A stretch of DNA of 64,000 bases, taken from NCBI RefSeq assembly GCF_000284375.1, contig NC_017249.1, positions 5,620,001 to 5,684,000 on the forward strand, in the 5' to 3' direction. The stretch comes from Bradyrhizobium japonicum USDA 6. GTDB taxonomy: Bacteria; Pseudomonadota; Alphaproteobacteria; Rhizobiales; Xanthobacteraceae. Each line of letters starts with the position of its first letter. The first letter of the stretch is position 1. The notes below the pieces were generated by a model. It was not told the DNA's origin. It saw only the letters and a list, made by a program, of their open reading frames with translations, and searched no databases. Of the stretch, positions 42,701-49,683 are shown piece after piece. Both the position numbers and the translations under genes were made by a program.

Positions 42701-43348
42701 ATGCCCGCAAAACGTTCAGGCGACACCGTGCCGCAGCGGCGCGACCCCGTCGCGACCCGCAAGAAGTTGCTCACCGCGGCCCGCCTGGAATTCGCCAGGC
42801 ACGGCTTTGCCGGCGCCCGCGTCGACGAGATCGCCGAGCGCGCGGGGGTCAACAAGCAGCTCGTCTACCACTACTTCGGCGACAAGGACGCGCTCTATCT
42901 GGCTGTGCTCGAATGGGTCTACGCCGATATCCGCGAGCAGGAGCGCCAGCTCAACCTCGAAGGCCTGCCGCCGGAAAAGGCGATCCGGAAGCTGATCGAG
43001 GCATCATTCGATTACCTCGCGACGAACCCCGATTTCATCGTGCTCTTGAACGACGAGAACCGCGGCGGCGCCCGCCACGTCCGCGGCTCGACCCGGCTGG
43101 AGGCGATGCATTCGCCGCTGGTGAAGAGCGTGTCCCACATCCTCCACGAGGGCGTCCGCACCGGCGTGTTCCGCAAGGGGATCGATCCGATCCAGCTCTA
43201 TATATCGATCGCGGGTCTCAGCTATTTCTATCTCTCCAACACGCCGACGCTGTCGGCGATCTTCGGCAAGGATCTGTCGAGCCGGGCGGCAAGGCGCGCC
43301 CGCCGCAGGCATGTCGCCGATCTCGTGCTGCATTCGCTCCGGCCATAA
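42701..43348 (+). CDS. TetR-family regulator (RutR-like operators)
   Basis: A 215-residue protein from the ATG at 42701 (MPAKRSGDTVPQRRDPVATR). An upstream ATG at 42659 has a better ribosome site, but the extra 14 codons use atypical codons and contain a palindrome, so I prefer 42701. HTH: ARLEFARHGFAGARVDEIAE, then RAGVNKQLVYHYFGDKDALY. The C-terminal helices (IRKLIEASFDYLATNPDFIV) are the ligand domain. Palindromes beside both promoters share the ACCA-nn-TGGT core of the E. coli RutR site. RutR senses uracil/thymine; similar sensing here is inference. Confidence 0.94.
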   Translation: MPAKRSGDTVPQRRDPVATRKKLLTAARLEFARHGFAGARVDEIAERAGVNKQLVYHYFGDKDALYLAVLEWVYADIREQERQLNLEGLPPEKAIRKLIEASFDYLATNPDFIVLLNDENRGGARHVRGSTRLEAMHSPLVKSVSHILHEGVRTGVFRKGIDPIQLYISIAGLSYFYLSNTPTLSAIFGKDLSSRAARRARRRHVADLVLHSLRP

Positions 43349-43389
43349 TCAACCAACTGGTTGAAACTTCCTGCGAGGCCGGTTAGGCT
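43349..43389 (+). promoter_or_regulatory. Perfect RutR-like palindrome and promoter of the permease operon (site 2)
   Basis: TCAACCAACTGGTTGA (43349-43364) is a perfect palindrome with an ACCA-AC-TGGT core; E. coli RutR binds TTGACCAnnTGGTCAA. It overlaps a possible -35 TTGAAA (43361-43366), with TAGGCT (43384-43389) as -10 after 17 bp. It lies immediately after the TetR stop codon, so the downstream genes can be controlled separately. Confidence 0.65.
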
Positions 43390-43432
43390 GACGAACAGCG
43401 GCAAGGTGGCCGCTGGCAACAGGGAGCAACCG

Positions 43433-44203
43433 GTGACCGGAGACGGCGCACGCACCTCGCGCAGCTTTACGATCATCCTGATCGTGCATCTCGCCGTGCT
43501 CGTGCTCTGGCAGGTCGCGGTCGATGCCTTCCACGTGCCGAAATTCATCCTGCCCTCGCCGCTGGCGACGGTGCAGACGCTCGGCACCGCGAGCTATGCC
43601 TGGGGCGCCAACACGCTGGTCACGGCGATCGAGATCCTCGGCGGCTTCGCGCTCGGCGCGTTGGTCGGCGTCGCGCTGGCCGTGATCTTCAGCTGGGCAC
43701 CGCTGCTGAGCCTCGTGCTGCTGCCGCTGTTCGTGACGATGAACATGATCCCGAAGGTCGCGCTCGGCCCGCTCTTCATCGTCTGGTTCTCCTACGGCAT
43801 CGTGCCGAACATTTTGATCGCCTTCAGCATCTGCTTCTTCCCGATCTTGCTGACCACCGCGCGCGGCCTGCGCGAGGTCGAGCCCGACCTTCTCGACCTC
43901 GTCAAATCACTGCGGGGCTCGCGCTGGACGCTGTTCCGCAAGATCCAGTTGCCGGGATCGCTGCCTTATGTGTTCTCCGGCATGAAGGTCGGAGCCATCC
44001 TCGCGGTGGCCGGCGCCATCGTCGGCGAGTTCATCGCCTCCGAGCGCGGGCTCGGCTATCTCATGATCCAGGTGCAGTCGTCGCTCGACACGCCCGCGAT
44101 GGTGATGGCCGTCGTGCTGCTGACCCTGCTCGGCGTCGCTCTCTACGGCCTGGTCCTCGCCCTCGAACGCATGTTCGTGGTCGGCGACGCCAGGCAAACT
44201 TGA
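43433..44203 (+). CDS. ABC transporter permease (SsuC/TauC/ThiX type)
   Basis: A 256-residue inner-membrane protein with six predicted helices. Binding-protein-dependent permease signature: EVEPDLLDLVKSLRGSRWTL, then FRKIQLPGSLPYVFSG (EAA loop) near 160-190. GTG start at 43433 after AGGGAG; in-frame sequence upstream overlaps the operator and promoter. It pairs with the binding protein (41585) and the ATPase (47138), but three enzyme genes separate it from the ATPase. Confidence 0.94.
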   Translation: MTGDGARTSRSFTIILIVHLAVLVLWQVAVDAFHVPKFILPSPLATVQTLGTASYAWGANTLVTAIEILGGFALGALVGVALAVIFSWAPLLSLVLLPLFVTMNMIPKVALGPLFIVWFSYGIVPNILIAFSICFFPILLTTARGLREVEPDLLDLVKSLRGSRWTLFRKIQLPGSLPYVFSGMKVGAILAVAGAIVGEFIASERGLGYLMIQVQSSLDTPAMVMAVVLLTLLGVALYGLVLALERMFVVGDARQT

Positions 44204-44233
44204 AACGGCAGAACTAACGACAAGGACCGATCC

Positions 44234-45271
44234 ATGCTGCTCACCCGCCAGACGCTGCCGAAGACGATCCCGGATATCGCAGCCCTCGACGATCTCCTGT
44301 GCCGGCCGACCCAGGCGCTGATCGACGACCTCAAGAAGGTCGAGGGCGACATCATGATCCTCGGCGTCGCCGGCAAGATGGGACCGACGCTGGCGGGGCT
44401 CGCGAAGGCCGCCGCGCCCGATCGCCGCGTTATCGGCGTCGCCCGCTTCAGCGACGCTGGGGTCAAGGACTGGCTGCACGCGCGCGGCGTCGAGACGATC
44501 AGTTGCGACCTGATGGACGAGAGCGCGATTCAGGCCCTGCCGAAGGCACCCAACATCGTCTTCATGGCCGGCCGCAAGTTCGGCGCCGAGGGCGACCTGT
44601 CGCTGACCTGGGCGATGAATGCGCATGTGCCGGCCCTCGTCGCGCAGGCCTTCCCGACGTCGCGCATCGTGGCGTTCTCGACCGGCTGCATCTATCCCTT
44701 TGTCCCCGTCGACGGCAAAGGCGCGACCGAGGACATGGCGCCGAATCCGCCCGGCGAATACGCCCAGTCCTGCGTCGGCCGCGAGCGCATGTTCGAGTAT
44801 TTTTCGCGCAAGTTTTCGACGCCGGGCCGGCTGTTCCGGCTCAATTACGCGATCGACATGCGCTATGGCGTGCTGCACGACATCGCGATAAAGGTGCTCA
44901 CGGGAACGCCGATCGATGTCAGTCTCAGCCACGTCAATTTCATCTGGCAGGGCGATGCGTCCGCGCAGGCGCTGCGGTGCCTTGCGCATTGCACCGCGCC
45001 GACCTCACCGATTAACGTCAGCGGCCACGAGATTTTGGCGGTGCGGGATCTCGCGGCAAAATTCGGCGCGCGCTTCGGCCGCGCGCCGGTGCTGATAGGC
45101 AAGGAGGAGCCGACGGCATGGCTCACCGACACGTCGAAAGCTGTCGAGCTGTTCGGCCTGCCTGTGGTCGACACCGAACAGTTGATAGCCTGGACCGCGG
45201 ACTGGGTGTCCCGCGCCATGCCAAGCCTCGGCAAACCCACCAAATACGAGGTGCGCGATGGACGCTACTGA
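44234..45271 (+). CDS. NAD(P)-dependent oxidoreductase / epimerase-type protein
   Basis: A 345-residue Rossmann protein of the NAD-dependent epimerase/dehydratase superfamily. Cofactor loop DIMILGVAGKMGPTLAGLAK near 38-57, an IVFMAGRKFG strand near 109, and a possible active-site region SRIVAFSTGCIYPFVPVDGK with GEYAQSCVGRERMFEYF (Tyr-x3-Cys rather than the usual YxxxK). The missing canonical Lys makes the chemistry uncertain. It lies 30 bases after the permease and overlaps the GNAT gene by 14 bases, in one operon. Confidence 0.88.
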   Translation: MLLTRQTLPKTIPDIAALDDLLCRPTQALIDDLKKVEGDIMILGVAGKMGPTLAGLAKAAAPDRRVIGVARFSDAGVKDWLHARGVETISCDLMDESAIQALPKAPNIVFMAGRKFGAEGDLSLTWAMNAHVPALVAQAFPTSRIVAFSTGCIYPFVPVDGKGATEDMAPNPPGEYAQSCVGRERMFEYFSRKFSTPGRLFRLNYAIDMRYGVLHDIAIKVLTGTPIDVSLSHVNFIWQGDASAQALRCLAHCTAPTSPINVSGHEILAVRDLAAKFGARFGRAPVLIGKEEPTAWLTDTSKAVELFGLPVVDTEQLIAWTADWVSRAMPSLGKPTKYEVRDGRY

Positions 45272-46079
45272 CGGTCCGCCCATCCTCAAGCTCGGCGTCG
45301 ACGACGCGATCGCCGGGCTGGTGCTGTCGACGGAAGCGCAGTGGAACCAGACCGAGGAGGACTGGCGCGTCTTCCTGCGCGATGGCGTGGTGTTCGGCAT
45401 TCGCGACGGCATGCGGCTGGTCGCAACCGCAGCGCTGCTGCCCTATTCCGGCAACAATGCCTGGATCAGCATGGTGCTGGTATCAGGCACGCATCGCCGC
45501 CGCGGCCTCGCCACCCGTCTCGTCGATGCCTGCCTGGAAACCGCGCGCAAGAACGGGCTGACGAGCTGGCTCGACGCGACGCCCGACGGCGCCGCCGTCT
45601 ACGGGCCGCTCGGATTCACTCCGACGCTGCAATTGCGCCGGCTGAAGCTGGTGAAATCCGGGCGAGCCGAAGCCCCATCGCCTTCACCGGCGACCATCGA
45701 TGCGCTGCGGGCGCGGGACCGGCGCGCCACCGGTATCGACCGCACCGCGCTCCTCTCCGCCATCGCCCTGCGCTCCGGTTCGCGCATCGTCGCAGCGCAT
45801 GGCGCCATCGCGCTGGTTCGCGACGGCCGAACCGCGCGCCATATCGGGCCGTTGTTTGCCAACAATGCCGCGCCAGCGCTGGCCCTGGTTCATGCGATCG
45901 CGCGCTCCGAGACCGGCCCGATTCTGATCGATGCCGTCGCATCGCAAGCCGCATTCCTGGACGGATTGACCGCCTCGGGCTGGACCATCGAGCGGCCGTT
46001 CCAGCGCATGCGGTTCGGCCTGGCCACCACCGCTGCCAAGGAAACTCCATTCGCCGTCGCCGGCCCTGAATTCGGATAG
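45258..46079 (+). CDS. GNAT-family N-acetyltransferase
   Basis: A 273-residue protein. The first half is a GNAT domain with acetyl-CoA motif MVLVSGTHRRRGLATRLVDA near 75-94 and the following DATPDGAAVYGPLGF. The second half (about 150-273) resembles a second, degenerate GNAT-like part. It overlaps the preceding gene by 14 bases and is followed six bases later by the aldolase gene, so it belongs to the same pathway. Substrate unknown. Confidence 0.9.
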   Translation: MDATDGPPILKLGVDDAIAGLVLSTEAQWNQTEEDWRVFLRDGVVFGIRDGMRLVATAALLPYSGNNAWISMVLVSGTHRRRGLATRLVDACLETARKNGLTSWLDATPDGAAVYGPLGFTPTLQLRRLKLVKSGRAEAPSPSPATIDALRARDRRATGIDRTALLSAIALRSGSRIVAAHGAIALVRDGRTARHIGPLFANNAAPALALVHAIARSETGPILIDAVASQAAFLDGLTASGWTIERPFQRMRFGLATTAAKETPFAVAGPEFG

Positions 46080-46085
46080 GACATC

Positions 46086-47141
46086 ATGCACCACAGCCAG
46101 ATCAACAGCGACGTCCGCAAGCTGATCGCCGACGGCACCGTGCTGCCGGCGCACCCCCTCGCGCTCACGGCGGAGCGCCAGCTCGACAGAAGGCATCAGC
46201 GCGCGCTGACGCGCTACTACATCGACGCCGGCTCGGGCGGCCTTGCGGTCGGCGTCCACACCACGCAATTCGCGATCCGCGACGTCGGTCTCTATCGCCC
46301 GGTGCTCGAGCTCGCCGCCGAGACCGCGGCCAACTGGACCCGGCGACCGCTGGCGATGGTCGCAGGGCTCGCCGGTCCAACAAGCCAGGCAACGGCTGAG
46401 GCCCGCACCGCGCGCGATATCGGCTATCACGCAGGGCTCCTCAGCCTCGCCGCGATGAAGAGCGCCTCCGAGGATGAGATCATCGCGCATTGTACGGCGG
46501 TCGCGGCCGAGATCCCGCTGGTCGGCTTCTATCTCCAGCCGGCCGTCGGCGGGGTCATCCTGTCGAGCCGGTTCTGGCAGCGCTTCGCCGCGATCGACAA
46601 TGTGATCGCGATCAAGATCGCGCCGTTCAACCGCTATCGCACGCTCGACGTGCTGCGCGGCGTCGCGGCGGCCGGTGCGCTTGACCGCGTCGCGCTCTAC
46701 ACCGGCAACGACGACCACATCCTGCTCGACCTGATGCTGCCGTTCGACCTGCGCGACAACGGCATCACCACGCGCACCTATTTCAAGGGCGGTCTGCTCG
46801 GCCATTGGTCGGTGTGGACCGCCAGCGCCATCAAACAGTTCGAGCGCTGCAAGGCGGCGCGGCACAAGGAGGCCGTGCCGGCCGATCTGCTCGCCCTCGA
46901 TGCCCGGGTCACCGACTGCAACAGCGCCTTCTTCGACGTCGCCAACAATTTTCACGGCTGCATCGCCGGTTGCCACGAAGTGCTGCGGCGTCAGGGCCTG
47001 ATGCAGGGCCTGTGGTGCCTCGACCCGAACGAGGGCCTCAGCCCCGGCCAGAAAGAGGAGATCGACCGCGTCTATCGCGAGCACGCCGACCTCGGCGACG
47101 ATGCGTTCGTCGCCTCCAATCTGGGCAAATGGCTGGCATGA
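46086..47141 (+). CDS. Dihydrodipicolinate synthase-family (NAL/KdgD-type) lyase
   Basis: A 351-residue class I aldolase-fold protein. Tyr149 (GFYLQP) and the Schiff-base Lys177 (AIKIAP) are in the expected places for this superfamily. It is longer than DapA (about 290), with an extended C-terminus (FFDVANNFHGCIAGCHEVLR, DPNEGLSPGQKEEIDRVYRE). Members cleave or form C-C bonds of 2-keto acids. In an import operon a catabolic role is more likely than lysine synthesis. Its stop overlaps the ATPase start (ATGA). Confidence 0.88.
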   Translation: MHHSQINSDVRKLIADGTVLPAHPLALTAERQLDRRHQRALTRYYIDAGSGGLAVGVHTTQFAIRDVGLYRPVLELAAETAANWTRRPLAMVAGLAGPTSQATAEARTARDIGYHAGLLSLAAMKSASEDEIIAHCTAVAAEIPLVGFYLQPAVGGVILSSRFWQRFAAIDNVIAIKIAPFNRYRTLDVLRGVAAAGALDRVALYTGNDDHILLDLMLPFDLRDNGITTRTYFKGGLLGHWSVWTASAIKQFERCKAARHKEAVPADLLALDARVTDCNSAFFDVANNFHGCIAGCHEVLRRQGLMQGLWCLDPNEGLSPGQKEEIDRVYREHADLGDDAFVASNLGKWLA

Positions 47142-47911
47142 GCGCCGAGCCCTTCATCCGCCTGAGCGGCGTCCGAAAGGTCTATCGTAGCGGCGGCGCC
47201 GAGTTCTTGGCGGTGTCCGACGTCACGATGGACGTGCAGGAAGGTGAGCTCGTCTCGCTGGTCGGCCCCTCCGGCTGCGGCAAGACCACGGTGATGAAGA
47301 TCTTGGCCGGACTGCACGGCGCCGACGGCGGCACCATCAGAATTGGCAATGCCAAAAGCCCGTTCGATCCGACCCGCGACATCGGCATGGTGTTCCAGCA
47401 GGCGCTGCTGCTGAAGTGGCGCACCATCCTGGACAACGTGCTCTTGCCGGCCGAGATCGTTGGCCTGCCGATCAAGGCCGCGCGCGAGCGGGCGCGCGAT
47501 CTGCTCAACCTGGTCGGGCTTGCCGGCTACGAGCAGAAATATCCGCGAGAGCTCTCGGGCGGCATGCAGCAGCGCACCGCGATCGCGCGGGCGTTCATTC
47601 ACGATCCAAAACTGATCCTGATGGACGAGCCGTTCGGGGCGCTGGACGCCCTGACGCGCGAGCAGATGAACCTGGAGATGCTGCGGATCTGGCGCGAGAG
47701 CGGCAAGACCATCATCTTCGTCACGCACTCGATCCAGGAAGCCGTGTTCCTGTCCTCGCATTGCGCCGTGCTGACGGCGGGGCCGGCGAAGATGGCCGAC
47801 TACTTCCCGATCGACCTGCCCTTCCCGCGCGACCTGCCGCTCAAGACGACCGACGCGTTCGGCGCCTATGCCAGGCGGATCTATGCGAAGCTGGGCCTGG
47901 GTGCGGTGTGA
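47138..47911 (+). CDS. ABC transporter ATP-binding protein (SsuB/TauB/ThiZ type)
   Basis: A 257-residue ATPase. Walker A VSLVGPSGCGKTTVMKIL near 39-56, Q-loop MVFQQALLLKWRTI, signature ELSGGMQQRTAIARAF near 137-152, Walker B LILMDEPFGALDALTR near 159-174, and H-loop FVTHSIQEA. It powers uptake with the permease and binding protein above. Four-base ATGA overlap with the aldolase gene ensures coupled translation. Last gene of the operon; repeat elements follow. Confidence 0.96.
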   Translation: MSAEPFIRLSGVRKVYRSGGAEFLAVSDVTMDVQEGELVSLVGPSGCGKTTVMKILAGLHGADGGTIRIGNAKSPFDPTRDIGMVFQQALLLKWRTILDNVLLPAEIVGLPIKAARERARDLLNLVGLAGYEQKYPRELSGGMQQRTAIARAFIHDPKLILMDEPFGALDALTREQMNLEMLRIWRESGKTIIFVTHSIQEAVFLSSHCAVLTAGPAKMADYFPIDLPFPRDLPLKTTDAFGAYARRIYAKLGLGAV

Positions 47912-47915
47912 GTCC

Positions 47916-47948
47916 GTAGCCCGGATTTCGCTGCGCTCCATCCGGGAT
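47916..47948. repeat. Short family A palindrome
   Basis: GTAGCCCGGATTTCGCTGCG then CTCCATCCGGGAT: a compact hairpin of the CCCGGAT/ATCCGGG type, five bases after the ATPase stop. It may serve as a transcript 3' end. Confidence 0.7.
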
Positions 47949-47963
47949 GCGCGCTCAAATCTT

Positions 47964-48052
47964 GTAGGGTGGGCAAAGCGACAGCGTGCCCACCATGACA
48001 AGTCGAGCAAGTCGTGGTGGGCACGGCGCAAGAGCGCCTTTGCCCACCCTAC
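47964..48052. repeat. Nested GTAGGGTGGGC palindromic element
   Basis: The outer arms GTAGGGTGGGCAAA (47964-47977) and TTTGCCCACCCTAC (48039-48052) are perfect inverted repeats. The inner arms GTGCCCACCA (47986-47995) and TGGTGGGCAC (48015-48024) are also perfect. The whole 89 bp can fold as a long two-tier hairpin. A degenerate copy lies at 10891-10935. Confidence 0.85.
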
Positions 48053-48092
48053 AGGAGCGCGACGCAATCGCGGCGCCGCGCTCCCTTCACAC

Positions 48093-49184
48093 TCAGGTCT
48101 TGTTGCGCATCTTGCTGAGCAGATAGTTGTCGTAGAAGTTTTCGGCGATCTGCGTGTAGAACAGCAGCTCCTTCATGTAGGCGTCGTGGCTTTCCTTGGT
48201 GCGCTTGAACAGGTCGCTCTTGGCGGCGAGCTCGTTCAGATGCTCCTGGGTCGCGTTGTAGCAGGCTTCCATCACCGGCTGCGGGAACGCCTTCAGCTCC
48301 GCGCCGTTGGCGATCAGCCGCTTCAGGGCCGCCGGATTCACGCTGTCGTATTTCTCCAGCATCCAGGCGCCGGCCGCCGAGGCGGCCTGATTGACGATCG
48401 CCTGGTACTGCTTCGGCAAGCTCGCCCACTTCTCGTCATTGACGATCATGTGCAGCATCGCGCCGCCTTCCCACCAGCCGGGGAAATAATAGTACTTGGC
48501 GACCTTCTGGAAGCCGAGCTTCTCGTCGTCATAAGGACCGACGAATTCAGCGGCGTCGATCGAGCCCTTCTCCAGCGCTGCATAGACGTCGCCGCCGGCG
48601 AGCTGCTGCGGCACGATGCCGAGCCTGGCAAGCACATGGCCGCCCATGCCGGCGATGCGGAATTTGAGGCCCTTGAGATCGTCGACGGTCTTGATCTCCT
48701 TGCGGAACCAGCCGCCCATCTGGGTGCCGGAATTGCCGCAGAGGATGGCGTGCGTCTTGAAGGGTTTCAGCGCCTCGTTGGTGAGATCGGCGCCGCCGCC
48801 GAAATACCACCAGGATTCCTGGTGGCGGTGGTTCATGCCGAACGGCGCGCCGGTGGCGTAGGCCAGCGCCGGCTCCTTGCCGATGTAGAAATACAGCGGC
48901 GTCTGCGCCATCTCGACGGACGCGACGCTGACGGCATCGAGCGCCTGGAGGCCGGGGACGAGCTCGCCGGCCGCGAAGGTCTGGATCTGGAATTTGTTGT
49001 CGGTAGCCTCAGCGACGTATTTCGCAAAGGTCTGCGCCGTGCCGTAGATGGTGTCGAGCGACTTCGGGAAGCTCGAGGTCAGGCGCCATTTGATCTCGGG
49101 CGCGCCTTGCGCAATCGCAGGTGCAGCAACCAGCGTCGTCGCGCCGGCGACTGCGCCGCCCTTGAGGAATGTACGGCGTTTCAT
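48093..49184 (-). CDS. TRAP transporter substrate-binding protein (DctP family), orphan
   Basis: A 363-residue periplasmic protein. The N-terminus MKRRTFLKGGAVAGATTLVA is a twin-arginine-type signal. DctP features: EIKWRLTSSFPKSLDTIYGT, AQTPLYFYIGKEPALAYATG and DLKGLKFRIAGMGGHVLARL, then PQQLAGGDVYAALEKGSIDA with the Arg that grips a carboxylate. The group with WWYFGGG (AESWW-type) binds 2-keto or aromatic acids. The DctQ and DctM membrane parts are absent from the window, so its transporter must be encoded elsewhere. Confidence 0.94.
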   Translation of the reverse strand: MKRRTFLKGGAVAGATTLVAAPAIAQGAPEIKWRLTSSFPKSLDTIYGTAQTFAKYVAEATDNKFQIQTFAAGELVPGLQALDAVSVASVEMAQTPLYFYIGKEPALAYATGAPFGMNHRHQESWWYFGGGADLTNEALKPFKTHAILCGNSGTQMGGWFRKEIKTVDDLKGLKFRIAGMGGHVLARLGIVPQQLAGGDVYAALEKGSIDAAEFVGPYDDEKLGFQKVAKYYYFPGWWEGGAMLHMIVNDEKWASLPKQYQAIVNQAASAAGAWMLEKYDSVNPAALKRLIANGAELKAFPQPVMEACYNATQEHLNELAAKSDLFKRTKESHDAYMKELLFYTQIAENFYDNYLLSKMRNKT

Positions 49185-49305
49185 GTTGGGGTCTCTCCCT
49201 GGAGGTAAGTTTCAAACATATCGGCGTCCGGCCACGGTCTTGGCGGACCGTTTGCCCGTTCCTATAGCGGAGTTCAAGCTGGGAGCGGAAGGCCTGCCGG
49301 CGTCC

Positions 49306-49337
49306 GTAGCCCGCGTGGAGCGCAGCGCAATCCGGGC
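49306..49337. repeat. Short family A palindrome
   Basis: GTAGCCCGCGTGGAGCGCAG then CGCAATCCGGGCG: a degenerate short copy between the TRAP gene start and the next small gene. Confidence 0.5.
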
Positions 49338-49361
49338 GACGAGAGCGCGTTGAAAGGCCGC

Positions 49362-49619
49362 TCAGAGCAGCTTCGCGCTCACGAACAGCGCGCGCACGGC
49401 GTTGGTCGCCTGCACCGCGAGCATGGCGTTGTCGGCGGCTCCTTCGAGCGCCGCGACCGCCTCTTCATGGAGCGAGCGGAACTCCATCCACTCGACCGAT
49501 TTGAAGTTGGTGAGGAATTGATAGGCCTGGCCGACGGTCGCAATCGCCAGCGTGTCGCCATTCAGCTTGATCTTGAACGTCGTACGCAGCGGGGTCTCGG
49601 AACTCTGGGGATCACTCAT
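49362..49619 (-). CDS. DUF982-like small protein
   Basis: An 85-residue soluble protein: RTTFKIKLNGDTLAIATVGQ, then AYQFLTNFKSVEWMEFRSLH and AVAALEGAADNAMLAVQATN. It has the short strand, helix, charged loop and two helices typical of DUF982 proteins, which are small rhizobial proteins of unknown role. The start used is ATG 49619 (MSDPQSSE); an upstream ATG at 49640 is also in frame. Confidence 0.75.
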   Translation of the reverse strand: MSDPQSSETPLRTTFKIKLNGDTLAIATVGQAYQFLTNFKSVEWMEFRSLHEEAVAALEGAADNAMLAVQATNAVRALFVSAKLL

Positions 49620-49683
49620 GGGCTGCTTCTGGACGATCACGGCTTAACGAAGGGGAAACGGCAGCCCCGCCGTTCGGCAAATA

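Noticed and set aside
43907..44989. Minus-strand ORF opposite the permease and oxidoreductase genes
   Set aside because: Shadow frame without domain; it spans two well-supported plus-strand genes.
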